Part shown: positions 34,324-43,114 of the stretch, piece after piece
Numbering within the stretch: position 1 is the first letter of the stretch
How the letters are laid out: each line of letters starts with the position of its first letter
Assembly: GCA_019240395.1 (NCBI GenBank)
Contig: JAFAYM010000208.1
Span: forward strand, 1-63,419
Direction: 5' to 3'
Source: Acidisphaera sp.
GTDB taxonomy: Bacteria; Pseudomonadota; Alphaproteobacteria; Acetobacterales; Acetobacteraceae
DNA length: 63,419 nt
The notes under the pieces: generated by a model
What the model saw: the letters and a program-made list of their open reading frames with translations, nothing else
Told to the model about the DNA's origin: nothing
The model's database searches: none
Position numbers and translations under genes: made by a program

Positions 34324-35454
34324 ATGAAGATCAAGGCCGCGGTTCTCGATGGGATGGGCGCGGAGTCGCCCTATGCCAGGAGCAAGCCACTTCGCATCGC
34401 CGAGGTGCAGCTCGATCCGCCGGGTCGCGGCGAGGTTCTCGTGCGCATCGCTGCCGCAGGGCTGTGCCATTCCGACCTCTCGGTGATCAACGGCGACCGG
34501 CCCCGCCCGATGCCCATGGCGCTCGGCCATGAAGCGGCGGGCATCGTGGAGGAGGTGGGCGAGGATGTGACCGATCTCGCGCCCGGCGACCACGTCGTGA
34601 TGGTGTTCATGCCCTCCTGCGGCCATTGCCTGCCCTGTGCCGAGGGGCGACCCGCTCTGTGCGAGCCGGGTGCCGCAGCCAACGGCGCCGGCACGTTGCT
34701 GTCCGGCCAACGGCGGCTGCACTGCGACGGTGCGCCGGTGCATCATCATCTCGGCTGCTCGGCTTTTGCCGAATACGCCGTCGTCTCGCGGCGCTCTCTC
34801 GTCAAGGTGCCGTCCGAGCTGCCGCTCGACGAGGCCGCGCTGTTCGGCTGCGCGGTGCTGACGGGCGTAGGCGCGGTGGTCAACACCGGGCGTCTGCAGC
34901 CCGGCGAAAGCGCCGCCGTGATCGGCCTCGGCGGCGTCGGTCTTGCCTCCGTGCTCGGGGCGGTGGCGTCCGGAGCGCGGCAGGTCGTGGCGATCGACCT
35001 CTCGGACGAGAAGCTCGGCCTGGCGCGCCAGCTCGGCGCGACGGATACGGTGAACGCGCGCGACGCGGACGCAACCGAGCAGGTCAAGGCCTTGACCGGC
35101 GGTGGCGTCGACTTCGCCTTCGAGATGGCGGGTTCCGTCCGCGCATTGGAGCTTGCGTACAAGATCACGCGCCGTGGCGGCACCACGGTCACTGCGGGCC
35201 TGCCGCCGCCGACGGCGACGCTCCCGCTGCCGGTCGTTCAGCTCGTTGCGGAGGAGCGGACCGTGAAGGGGAGCTACATCGGCACGTGCGTTCCGACCCG
35301 GGACATTCCGCGTTATGTCGCGCTCTACCGTGCCGGCAAATTGCCGGTGGACCGGCTGATGAGCGGCAAGCTGCGGCTCGAGGAGATCAATGAGGGCTTC
35401 GATCGCTTGCACGAGGGCCGGGCGGTGCGTCAGGTCATCGAGTTCGCGCGATGA
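34324..35454 (+). CDS. Zinc-dependent alcohol dehydrogenase
   Basis: A 376-residue MDR-family dehydrogenase. Catalytic zinc ligands are Cys48 (AGLCHSD), His69-Glu70 (GHE) and a Cys in LGCSAFAEYAV. The structural zinc site is Cys99, Cys102, Cys105 and Cys113. The Rossmann motif is GLGGVGLASVLGA, and an Asp in VVAIDLSDEK points to NAD. It would interconvert an alcohol and the aldehyde made upstream. Its stop overlaps the PhaE start as ATGA, tying it to polyester synthesis. Confidence 0.85.
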   Translation: MKIKAAVLDGMGAESPYARSKPLRIAEVQLDPPGRGEVLVRIAAAGLCHSDLSVINGDRPRPMPMALGHEAAGIVEEVGEDVTDLAPGDHVVMVFMPSCGHCLPCAEGRPALCEPGAAANGAGTLLSGQRRLHCDGAPVHHHLGCSAFAEYAVVSRRSLVKVPSELPLDEAALFGCAVLTGVGAVVNTGRLQPGESAAVIGLGGVGLASVLGAVASGARQVVAIDLSDEKLGLARQLGATDTVNARDADATEQVKALTGGGVDFAFEMAGSVRALELAYKITRRGGTTVTAGLPPPTATLPLPVVQLVAEERTVKGSYIGTCVPTRDIPRYVALYRAGKLPVDRLMSGKLRLEEINEGFDRLHEGRAVRQVIEFAR

Positions 35455-36329
35455 GCGACCCGCCGTTTGATTTCGGCCTGAAGAGCTTTGCGGATTTCTG
35501 GTGGCAGGCCGGCAAGGCGGCACAACAGGCGCAGGAGGACGCCACCCGGTCCTTCACCGAGGCGCTCAAATCCACCATCCGCCCGGCTGCGCAGGCGGAT
35601 CTGCCGGTCTGGCCCGGTGCCGCAGTGGACAATGCCGAGCTGGCCCGGGCCAGCGAGGCGCTGGCCGAGCTCTGGAAGGCGGCGACCGAGCTGTCGACCG
35701 GCATGGCCAAGTCGCTTGCCGGGGCGGGCAACGGCTTGAGCGGCGCAAAGCTGGACCCCACGGTCGAGGCCACGTTCCGCGCCATGGCGGACCCGCGCAC
35801 CTGGCTTGCCGGGGCAGGCGGAATGGACTTGGTGATCGGTGCCGTCGCGCAGGGGCCGCAACTCGCCGATCTGTGGAACGCGGAACGGCAGCAGGCGCGG
35901 GTGATGCAGGCCTGGACCGAAATGCGCCGCCGTACGCTCGAGCACAACGCGGTCGTCATGCAGGGATGGCTGGGTGCGGCACGCGCCTTCGGCGAGGAGA
36001 TTGCCGGCCGAACCAAGAAGGACGGCAACTCGCCGGACCACAAGACGACGCTGGCGCTATGGGCGGAAACCGCGAACCGCGTGATGCTGGAGACGCAGCG
36101 CTCGGAGCCGTTCCTGCAGACCCAGGCCGCGATGATCCGCAGCGGCGCCGAGTTCAGGATGGCGCAGCGCGAGATGGCCGAGCGCTGGGCGGCGCAGTTC
36201 GGCTTCCCGACTCGTACGGAGCTGGACGATGTGCATCGCAGCCTGACCGAGCTGCGCCGGGAGTTTCGCGCCTTCAGACGCAAGCACGCGGAGCGCGGCG
36301 CAGCTCCAGCCCGCAAGAGCGAGGCATAG
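35451..36329 (+). CDS. phaE: Class III PHA synthase subunit PhaE
   Basis: A 292-residue accessory subunit of class III polyhydroxyalkanoate synthase. The protein is largely helical. Its C-terminal FPTRTELDDVHRSLTELRRE block is the part of PhaE that packs on PhaC. It starts within the stop of the dehydrogenase gene and ends one base before the PhaC ATG. PhaE proteins are weakly conserved; the call rests on that C-terminal block and on the gene order. Confidence 0.82.
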   Translation: MSDPPFDFGLKSFADFWWQAGKAAQQAQEDATRSFTEALKSTIRPAAQADLPVWPGAAVDNAELARASEALAELWKAATELSTGMAKSLAGAGNGLSGAKLDPTVEATFRAMADPRTWLAGAGGMDLVIGAVAQGPQLADLWNAERQQARVMQAWTEMRRRTLEHNAVVMQGWLGAARAFGEEIAGRTKKDGNSPDHKTTLALWAETANRVMLETQRSEPFLQTQAAMIRSGAEFRMAQREMAERWAAQFGFPTRTELDDVHRSLTELRREFRAFRRKHAERGAAPARKSEA

Positions 36330-36330
36330 A

Positions 36331-37464
36331 ATGGGTGAAAAAGCATTGTCGCCGGCCGAGGCGGTCTCGACAGCGGCCCACGCCTTGGCCGACGCGGTCT
36401 CGACGGGAAGCAAGCTTCTGGCGGGAACCGAGCTGTTCAGTCGCATCCGCGACCAGGACGTGCAGATTGCCACCACGCCGAGAGATGTGGTCTGGCGCCA
36501 GGACAAGGTGACGCTGCACCACTTCCGCCCGCTCGCGGAGCGCCATGTGCGGATCCCGGTGCTGATCACCTACGGTCTGATCGGCCGCTGGACGATGACC
36601 GACCTGCAGGACGATCGCTCGCTGGTGCGCAACCTGCTCAACCTCGGCGTAGACCTCTATGTCGTGGACTGGGGAAACCCGTCGCGCGCCGATCGCTATC
36701 TGACGCTTGACGATTACATCTGCTCGTATCTCGACGCGTGCGTGACGGAGGTGGCGCGACAGGCCGGGACCGACCGCGTCAACCTGCTCGGCGTCTGCGA
36801 AGGCGGGGTGTTCACCACCGCCTACGCCGCGCTCGAGCCGGAGCGGGTAAACACCATGGCGCTGACGATCACGCCGATCGATTTCCACGCCGACGCGGTC
36901 GAGAACCGGCCCGGCCATGGCTTCATCAACATCTGGACGCGCGCGCTGGCGCCGGAAGATGTCGACCGGCTGATCGAGGCCAACGGCAATCTGCCGGGCG
37001 AGTTCATGGGCGCCGTCTTCAGCCTGATGACGCCGATCCGCACCATGTTCAAATACAATCTCGATCTGCTCGACGTCGCCGGCGATGAGAACCGGCTGGT
37101 GAACTGGCTGCGCATGGAAAAGTGGATCGCCGATCGCCCGGATCACCCGGGAGAAGCCGCGAAGCAGTGGCTCAAGGAGCTGTATCAGCAGAACAAGCTG
37201 GTCAAGAACCAACTGGAGCTGGACGGCAGGCGCGTCGACCTGAGCCGCATCACCATGCCGGTGCTGAACGTCTATGCCAAGGACGACCACATCATTCCGC
37301 CGGCGACGAGCCAGGCGCTCCGATCGGTGGTCGGCGCCAAGGAGTATGAGGAGTTGGCGCTGCCGGGCGGGCATGTCGGCGTGTTCGTCGGCGGCAAGTC
37401 GCAGAAACTGTTCGCGCCGGCGGTGATGGAATTCGTGCGCAAGCACGATGGCGGGGCCGCGTGA
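36331..37464 (+). CDS. phaC: Class III polyhydroxyalkanoate synthase catalytic subunit PhaC
   Basis: A 377-residue alpha/beta-hydrolase-fold polymerase that joins hydroxyacyl-CoA units into polyester granules. The lipase-like box is GVCEGG with Cys156, and the other triad residues are Asp319 (AKDDHIIPP) and His348 (GGHVG); the 29-residue Asp-His spacing equals that of the class III enzymes. Length and the adjacent PhaE exclude class I/II. No thiolase or acetoacetyl-CoA reductase (PhaA/PhaB) is in the operon. Instead a CoA-transferase follows with a GTGA overlap, suggesting monomers activated directly from acids. Confidence 0.9.
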   Translation: MGEKALSPAEAVSTAAHALADAVSTGSKLLAGTELFSRIRDQDVQIATTPRDVVWRQDKVTLHHFRPLAERHVRIPVLITYGLIGRWTMTDLQDDRSLVRNLLNLGVDLYVVDWGNPSRADRYLTLDDYICSYLDACVTEVARQAGTDRVNLLGVCEGGVFTTAYAALEPERVNTMALTITPIDFHADAVENRPGHGFINIWTRALAPEDVDRLIEANGNLPGEFMGAVFSLMTPIRTMFKYNLDLLDVAGDENRLVNWLRMEKWIADRPDHPGEAAKQWLKELYQQNKLVKNQLELDGRRVDLSRITMPVLNVYAKDDHIIPPATSQALRSVVGAKEYEELALPGGHVGVFVGGKSQKLFAPAVMEFVRKHDGGAA

Positions 37465-39413
37465 AGAACAAGATCGTCAGCGCCGATGCTGCCGCGGCCG
37501 TCATCCAGCGTGGCGACACGGTTTCGGTGTCCGGCTTCGTCGGGATCGGGACGCCGGACGAGCTGCTGCTCGCGATCGAGCGCCGCTTCCGCACGACGGG
37601 CGGTCCGACCGACCTCTCTCTCGTGTTCGCCGCGGCACCCGGCGACGGCAAGGATCGTGGGCTGAACCGGCTCGCGGTGCCCGGCCTGTTGCGTCGCGCG
37701 ATCGGCGGCCATTGGTCGCTGGTGCCGAAACTGGCCCAGCTCGCCGTCGACGGCGAGATCGAGGCCTACAACCTGCCGCTGGGCTGCATCGCCCAGCTCT
37801 ATCGGGATATCGCGGCGCACCGAGCCGGCCTGCTCTCCCGCGTCGGCCTGCGCACCTTCGTCGACCCGCGCCTGGGCGGCGGCAAGATCAATGCCCGGAC
37901 GACCGAGGACCTCGTCTCCCTGCTCGACGTCGGCGGGACCGAGTACTTGCTCTACAAGGCGTTCCCGATCCAGGTGGCGCTGGTGCGCGGCACGACGGCG
38001 GATACGGCCGGGAATATCACCCTGGAGCGCGAGGCGCTGACGCTTGACGTGCTGCCGGCGGCGATGGCGGCGAAGAACTCGGGCGGGCTGGTCATCGCGC
38101 AGGTGGAACGTCTGGCGCAAGAGGGCTCGCTGGACGCAAGGCGCGTGCAGATCCCGGGCGTCCTGGTGGACTGCGTGGTTCTGGCCGAACCCGAAAACCA
38201 CCGCCAGACCTATGCCGTGCAGCACAACGGGGCGCTCTCCGGCCAGGTTCGCGTCCCGCTGGACCGCATCCCGGCGCTGCCGCTGGACGAGCGCAAGATC
38301 GTTGCCCGACGCGCCGCGCTCGAGCTGCCGCCCGGCGGCATCGTCAATCTCGGAATCGGCATGCCCGAGGGAGTGGCGGCGGTCGCCGCCGAGGAAAAGG
38401 TGCTGAGCTTTCTGACGCTCACCGCCGAACCCGGCGTCATCGGCGGCATGCCGCAGGGCGGATTGAATTTCGGCGCCGCGCTGAATCCAGAGGCGGTGAT
38501 CCAGCAGAACCAGCAGTTTGATTTCTACGATGGCGGCGGCCTCGACATGGCGTGCCTCGGCATGGCGCAGGCCGATGCCGAAGGCAACGTGAATGTCAGC
38601 CGCTTTGGTGGGCGTCTGGCCGGGGCAGGCGGATTCATCAACATCAGCCAGAACGCGCGCAAGCTCGTCTTCGCCGGCACCTTCACCGCGGGTGGCCTGC
38701 ACGTCGCCATCGAGAACGATGAGCTGCGCATCGTGCATGAGGGCCGCAGCCGCAAGTTCATTAAGGCTGTCGAGCAGGTCACGTTCAGCGGCAGCTACGC
38801 GGGCGAGGTGGGCCAGCCCGTGTTCTACGTAACCGAGCGCTGCGTGCTCCGGCGCACCGCTGAAGGCGTCGAACTCACCGAGGTGGCGCCAGGCATCGAC
38901 ATCGACCGCGACATCCTGGCGCACATGGATTTCCGTCCCATTGTCCGCAATCCCAGGCTGATGGATGCGCGGCTGTTCCGGCCTGAGCGGATGGGCCTCG
39001 ACCAGGTCTTGCTCGGCTTCAGGGTCGCCGACCGCGTCAGCTACGATCCCGAAGGGAATACGCTGTTCATCAACTTCGAAGGCTTCCACGTCCGCTCACT
39101 CGACGATGTGGAAGCCGTGCGCCGCGAAGTGGAGGCCCGCTGCCGCATGGTCGGGCGGAAGGTCGCGCTGGTGGTGAACTACGACGGGTTCACGCTCGAC
39201 GCGGCTGTCTCGGACGCGTGGTTTTCCATGGTCGCCTATCTGGAGGACCGCTATTACGCGAGCGCCTCCCGCTATACGACAAGCGCGTTCATGCGTCTGA
39301 AGCTGGGTGCCGGATTGAGCGAGCGACAGCTGAAGCCGCACGTGTTCGAAACCGCTCGGGAAGCCCACGACTTCGCCGCTGCTCATCAGGGCAGCGAGCG
39401 CGCCCCCGCGTAA
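37461..39413 (+). CDS. Acyl-CoA:carboxylate CoA-transferase (propionate/acetate type)
   Basis: A 650-residue single-chain family I CoA-transferase (YdiF/Pct-like). The catalytic glutamate is probably Glu323 in LTAEPGVIGG, followed by MPQGGLNFG; the usual Glu-Ser/Asn-Gly is here Glu-Pro-Gly. A C-terminal extension of about 120 residues beyond the two transferase domains contains VALVVNYDGFTLD. The GTG start overlaps the PhaC stop. Enzymes of this type move CoA from acetyl-CoA to short hydroxy acids such as lactate, which would supply PhaC with unusual monomers. It ends the operon. Confidence 0.85.
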   Translation: MKNKIVSADAAAAVIQRGDTVSVSGFVGIGTPDELLLAIERRFRTTGGPTDLSLVFAAAPGDGKDRGLNRLAVPGLLRRAIGGHWSLVPKLAQLAVDGEIEAYNLPLGCIAQLYRDIAAHRAGLLSRVGLRTFVDPRLGGGKINARTTEDLVSLLDVGGTEYLLYKAFPIQVALVRGTTADTAGNITLEREALTLDVLPAAMAAKNSGGLVIAQVERLAQEGSLDARRVQIPGVLVDCVVLAEPENHRQTYAVQHNGALSGQVRVPLDRIPALPLDERKIVARRAALELPPGGIVNLGIGMPEGVAAVAAEEKVLSFLTLTAEPGVIGGMPQGGLNFGAALNPEAVIQQNQQFDFYDGGGLDMACLGMAQADAEGNVNVSRFGGRLAGAGGFINISQNARKLVFAGTFTAGGLHVAIENDELRIVHEGRSRKFIKAVEQVTFSGSYAGEVGQPVFYVTERCVLRRTAEGVELTEVAPGIDIDRDILAHMDFRPIVRNPRLMDARLFRPERMGLDQVLLGFRVADRVSYDPEGNTLFINFEGFHVRSLDDVEAVRREVEARCRMVGRKVALVVNYDGFTLDAAVSDAWFSMVAYLEDRYYASASRYTTSAFMRLKLGAGLSERQLKPHVFETAREAHDFAAAHQGSERAPA

Positions 39414-39510
39414 TACGAGGTCGCACAGAGCGCCACCCATTATTGTCATCCCCGGGAAAGCGGGGGGTCACGCGGCGCATGGATTCCCGCTTTCGTGGGA
39501 ATGACGGTTA
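39412..39510 (-). repeat. Dispersed repeat, copy A (about 95 bp)
   Basis: Read on the minus strand, this segment matches 59205-59301 with about 8 differences in the 81 best-aligned bases. Shared runs include GCGGGAATCCATG, CGCTTTC flanked by C/G runs, and ATAATGGGTGGCGCTCTGTG. It contains a CCGCTTTCcCGGG-type hairpin and the GGGAATCC motif common in proteobacterial intergenic palindromic repeats. It begins at the stop codon of the CoA-transferase gene. Confidence 0.85.
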
Positions 39511-39517
39511 GAGCAGC

Positions 39518-39547
39518 GTGCGATCAGGTGGAATCACCTGCTCGCAC
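39518..39547. repeat. Intergenic palindrome 1
   Basis: GTGCGATCAGGTG, a GAAT loop, then CACCTGCTCGCAC form a hairpin with 13-bp arms and one mismatch. It is the second of three consecutive foldback units in the gap between the convergent CoA-transferase and hydrolase genes. No T-run follows. Confidence 0.75.
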
Positions 39548-39572
39548 AAAGCTGCTCGCCAAAACAAAGTGA

Positions 39573-39614
39573 TAGAACGGCGGGCGTGAACGCGAGTTCG
39601 CGCCCGCCGCTCTA
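39573..39614. repeat. Intergenic palindrome 2, long stem with GCGA tetraloop
   Basis: TAGAACGGCGGGCGTGAAC pairs with GTTCGCGCCCGCCGCTCTA around a GCGA loop, giving a 19-bp stem with two imperfect positions and a GNRA-type tetraloop. It lies 44 bases before the hydrolase stop codon and could end transcription from either side, though it lacks a T-run. Confidence 0.75.
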
Positions 39615-39657
39615 TGAGTCGGGGCATCCGAGAACTGGTATAAGCGGGCAGTGTCGG

Positions 39658-40560
39658 TCAGACATCATCGAGCCAGTCCGTCACCACTGAAACCTGATGC
39701 CGGTTGAGCAGCGGGGGCGCGTGCCCGCATCCCGGGAATTCCACCAGACGAGCGCAGGGCCCGCGCTGGGTCATTTCCTTGGCAGTGGATGGGAGAAGCA
39801 GGTCGCTTTCAGCGCCACGCAGGACCAATGTCGGGCAGCGAACCGCATCCCAATAGCTCCACAAGCTCAGGTTATACAGGAACACGGGGCGAAATGCAGC
39901 TGCGATGCCGGGATCGCAAAGCGGCCGCCAGCTTCCGTCGGCATCGCGTTCCATGCTGTGGCGGACGAGGTGGTCCCACTCCTCAGAGGTGAGATCGCCG
40001 AACGGAGCAAGCACTTTCCGATAGAAGGAGAGAGCGCTTTCGTAGCTCGGGAAACTCCTTGGCGCACTGCCGACGTCACTCCCGATCCGAAACAGGGCCG
40101 GCCAGGGCAGGTACGGACCGATGTCGTTCACGACCAGTCGTTCGACAGGCGAGTTCTCCTGTCCGGCCATCACGATGCCGATCAGCCCTCCCAGCGAGGT
40201 TCCGATCCAGCTCACCTTCTCGGCTCCGATCCTGGAAATCAGAACGGTCAGGTCCATGGCGTATTGCGGGAGCGCGTATTCGTTCGGATCGCGCAGCCGC
40301 CCGCTTCGCCCGCGGCCTGCGAGATCGGGGCAGATCACACGCCAGCCGCGGGCAGCCAGTGCGCAGGCGAGGGGGTCGAAATCGCGTCCCTGGCGCGTGA
40401 GGCCATGGACGCAAATCGCCACCCGGCTTGCCGTCGGCTCGCCCCACTCCACATACGCGACGCGGTGAAATCCGCGCTTGGAGATGCATTCGACATAGCT
40501 CTGCCTGTCCGGCGACCGCGAGAGCGCCGGGCCCGGGCGAGCCTGCGTGGTGTCGGACAT
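39658..40560 (-). CDS. Alpha/beta-hydrolase-fold protein
   Basis: A 300-residue serine hydrolase. The oxyanion segment VHGLTRQGRDFD, the nucleophile elbow GTSLGG near residue 122 and a C-terminal GCGHAP with the catalytic His are visible. It has no signal peptide, so it should be cytoplasmic. It is the last gene of the minus-strand operon with the HpaI-like protein and the Fbp-type transporter, and faces the PHA operon. Esterase or C-C hydrolase activity are both possible. Confidence 0.78.
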   Translation of the reverse strand: MSDTTQARPGPALSRSPDRQSYVECISKRGFHRVAYVEWGEPTASRVAICVHGLTRQGRDFDPLACALAARGWRVICPDLAGRGRSGRLRDPNEYALPQYAMDLTVLISRIGAEKVSWIGTSLGGLIGIVMAGQENSPVERLVVNDIGPYLPWPALFRIGSDVGSAPRSFPSYESALSFYRKVLAPFGDLTSEEWDHLVRHSMERDADGSWRPLCDPGIAAAFRPVFLYNLSLWSYWDAVRCPTLVLRGAESDLLLPSTAKEMTQRGPCARLVEFPGCGHAPPLLNRHQVSVVTDWLDDV

Positions 40561-40594
40561 TGCGAGCGAGGTGTTCGACCGCTTGCCGCGAGCG

Positions 40595-41386
40595 TCAGGC
40601 CAGGCCGAGATCCTGCCGCACCCCGGGCAGGAACTCCATCATCGCGACCTGGAACAGGAACTGCGCGCCCTGCACCATGATGAAGCGCACGCCGGCATCG
40701 TGCAGGCGCTTTATCCGCTGGCGCATCTCCGCCATCGTGTAGGCATAGCTGGTGTTGGCGCCGACCATGATGCCCTTCTTCACCGCCTTGTCGATCAGGC
40801 GCCAGAGCTCCGGATTGTTGAAATTCGGCTCCTTCGAATTGCCGAGCACCTTGCTCAGATCCGTCATCGCGAAAAAGAACATCTTGAGGTCCGGGAGATC
40901 GAGGATGCGATCGAAGTCGTCCAGCGATCCGCGGCTTTCCGCGTGCGGGATGATGAACGTGGATTCCGCCATTTCATCGATGCGTGCTTCCCATTCCTTG
41001 CCGCGGAACGGATGCACCCAGAGCGCTCGGCGGTGCCAGTCCTTCGAGATCTCCAGCGCCTCTTCGATCTCCTTCAAGCCGGAATGCGAAATCAGCACGT
41101 ATTCCGCCCCGATGCCCTGGACGCGCGAGAGATCGACCGCCATGTGCGCGTCGTAGCCATGCCACGGGTTCATCTGCATGCGCACGACCGGGGTGATCCC
41201 CGACGCCTGGCAGGTGCGGATCATGTTCTGCACGTCGCGGAAATCCATTCCGGTGAACATCATGTCGATCATGATCCAGTCGAAACCCATGAAGGCGCAC
41301 AACTCGACGGTTTCCGGGTCGTTGGCCCACACGCCGAGGGCGGTGCGGCCGGTTTTCATGGCCTCGCGCAGAGGGTTGTTCGGCAT
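40595..41386 (-). CDS. HpcH/HpaI aldolase-family protein with altered active site
   Basis: A 263-residue TIM-barrel protein of the class II 2-keto-3-deoxy acid aldolase family. Arg69 (TPVVRM), Glu150 (HAESRG) and Asp176 (AMTDLSK) match the substrate-binding Arg and metal ligands Glu149 and Asp175 of HpaI. The EH pair that provides the catalytic base is missing: the segment reads IDMMFTG at residues 40-46. It may cleave a different substrate or use another base. It follows the permease gene in the operon, suggesting it acts on the imported compound. Confidence 0.78.
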   Translation of the reverse strand: MPNNPLREAMKTGRTALGVWANDPETVELCAFMGFDWIMIDMMFTGMDFRDVQNMIRTCQASGITPVVRMQMNPWHGYDAHMAVDLSRVQGIGAEYVLISHSGLKEIEEALEISKDWHRRALWVHPFRGKEWEARIDEMAESTFIIPHAESRGSLDDFDRILDLPDLKMFFFAMTDLSKVLGNSKEPNFNNPELWRLIDKAVKKGIMVGANTSYAYTMAEMRQRIKRLHDAGVRFIMVQGAQFLFQVAMMEFLPGVRQDLGLA

Positions 41387-41425
41387 TGCGTGATCTCCTG
41401 GGTTGGCGCGGCATTTCCATGCCGG

Positions 41426-43111
41426 CTAGGTCGGTTCCTGGACAAGCCTCGCCCCGAGCAGGAGGCGCAGGCCCGAAGCAATCAGCAGCCCGATGAGCAG
41501 CTGCAGCAGCGACAGGCTGGCCAGCCGGGAAAAATTCCCGACGTTCCAGACTTCGAACGACAAGACGGAAAACGTCCTGGTGGACGCGGTATAGAGCAGG
41601 ATGACGATCGACAATTCGGTGATGAAGAAGCTGAAGAGCAGCAGCCAGCCCGCGATGATCCCGGGCAGCACCAAGGGAATGGTGATGCGGACGAAGGCGC
41701 CCAGCGGACCCAGGCCGGACACGCGCGCGCTCTCCTCCAGCTCCGGATGGACCTGCACGAGGCTCGCCGAGATCGACCGGACGGCGTAGGCGGTAAAGCG
41801 CCCGACAAAGGCGAAGAGGATGATCAGCATCGTGCCATAGACCGGCAGGCTGACGCCGACCCAGAACAGCATGACGCCGACGCCGAAAGCGATGCCGGGA
41901 ACCGCTATCGGCAGCAGCACGAGATGCTCGATAAAAGATCGCAGCGGGAGGCGGCTGCGCACCACCACCCAGGCGATGCCCGTGCCGGCCAGCGTCGCCA
42001 CCGTGGCGGATAGCAGCGAGATGACCAGGCTGGTGCGCATGGTCAGCCAGACGTCCTCGGACGACAGATTGTGCAACAGATTGCCGACGCTCATCACGCC
42101 GGACCAGGTGTAGGTCGACATCGCCGCCGCGGTCAGCACGAGGATGGGCGCCAGGACCGTCAAAAGCAGATACAGCACGGCCATCGCGAAGGTCAGCCAG
42201 CGCCATGCGCCCAGTTCGATCAGGCGCGGGCGGAAGCCCTTGCCGGTGATCGTCACGTAGGAGCGTCCGGCGAGGATGCGGCGCTGGAGCGCGGCGGCGA
42301 TCGAGGCCATGCCGATCAGGTAGAAGCACAGCACCGCCATCAGGCCGTATTGCGGGGGCACCGCCTGCGCGCTGATCCAGATGCGCGAGGTCAGCAGCAG
42401 GGTCTGGTGCGACCACCCCAGGACGATCGGTGTGCCGAACAGGCCAATGGCGATGGTGAAGGCCAGCACGAGACCGGACACGAAGGCCGGCGCCAGCAGC
42501 GGGAAGGTGATGCGCAGGTTCGCCGCGACGATGCCGAAGCCGGATATTTGGGCGGCCTCTTCCAGGCTCGGGTCCATGCCGCGCAACGCCGCGGCGACGA
42601 TCAGCATCACGTAGGGGACCAGGTAGATGCCGATCACGCACAGCATTCCGGTGAGCGTCGAGACATCGAATTGCCAGCCTATGTCCAGCCGCATGAGGGC
42701 ACGGTTGAACAGGCCGATGCGCGGGGCGGCCAGCAGGATCCAGGCGACCGCGCCGACGAAGGGAGGGATGAAGATCGGCAGCTCCGCGGCGCGCTCCAGG
42801 ATGCCGCGCAGCGGCGTGTCGGTGCGCACGAAGATCCAGGCGAATAGTGCGCCGAGGCTCGCCGCGACAACCGCGGCACCACCGGCGACGATCAGCGTGT
42901 TCCACAGCGCAAGCCAATAGATCGCGCCGGACAGCACCGTGGCCAGGTGCTCGAAGGTCGGCGTGATCGAGCCCGGCGCGACATGCACGAACGCCCGGTA
43001 GAGGATGGTCGCCAGCGGGGCCACGATCAGGATGCCGGTGAAGCCGCCAAGCAGCGCGAAGCCGGACGCGCCGGCGAGGCTGGTCGTGAACTGCCGCGCG
43101 GTGCCTGCCAT
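41426..43111 (-). CDS. ABC transporter permease with two fused membrane domains, FbpB-like
   Basis: A 561-residue inner-membrane protein with about 12 hydrophobic segments in two homologous halves. Each half has an EAA-type loop: LEEAAQISGFG in the first and LEESARVSGLG in the second. Such double permeases belong to ferric-iron and 2-aminoethylphosphonate/thiamine-type importers. Gene order binding protein, ATPase, permease supports one transporter. The aldolase and hydrolase downstream make an organic acid a plausible cargo instead of iron. Confidence 0.85.
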   Translation of the reverse strand: MAGTARQFTTSLAGASGFALLGGFTGILIVAPLATILYRAFVHVAPGSITPTFEHLATVLSGAIYWLALWNTLIVAGGAAVVAASLGALFAWIFVRTDTPLRGILERAAELPIFIPPFVGAVAWILLAAPRIGLFNRALMRLDIGWQFDVSTLTGMLCVIGIYLVPYVMLIVAAALRGMDPSLEEAAQISGFGIVAANLRITFPLLAPAFVSGLVLAFTIAIGLFGTPIVLGWSHQTLLLTSRIWISAQAVPPQYGLMAVLCFYLIGMASIAAALQRRILAGRSYVTITGKGFRPRLIELGAWRWLTFAMAVLYLLLTVLAPILVLTAAAMSTYTWSGVMSVGNLLHNLSSEDVWLTMRTSLVISLLSATVATLAGTGIAWVVVRSRLPLRSFIEHLVLLPIAVPGIAFGVGVMLFWVGVSLPVYGTMLIILFAFVGRFTAYAVRSISASLVQVHPELEESARVSGLGPLGAFVRITIPLVLPGIIAGWLLLFSFFITELSIVILLYTASTRTFSVLSFEVWNVGNFSRLASLSLLQLLIGLLIASGLRLLLGARLVQEPT

Positions 43112-43114
43112 CGC

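Noticed and set aside
32647-35523. 958-codon open frame on the minus strand over the ThDP enzyme and dehydrogenase
   Set aside because: Its translation is rich in His, Arg and Asp, spans two real genes on the other strand and shows no domain; a shadow of GC-rich codons.
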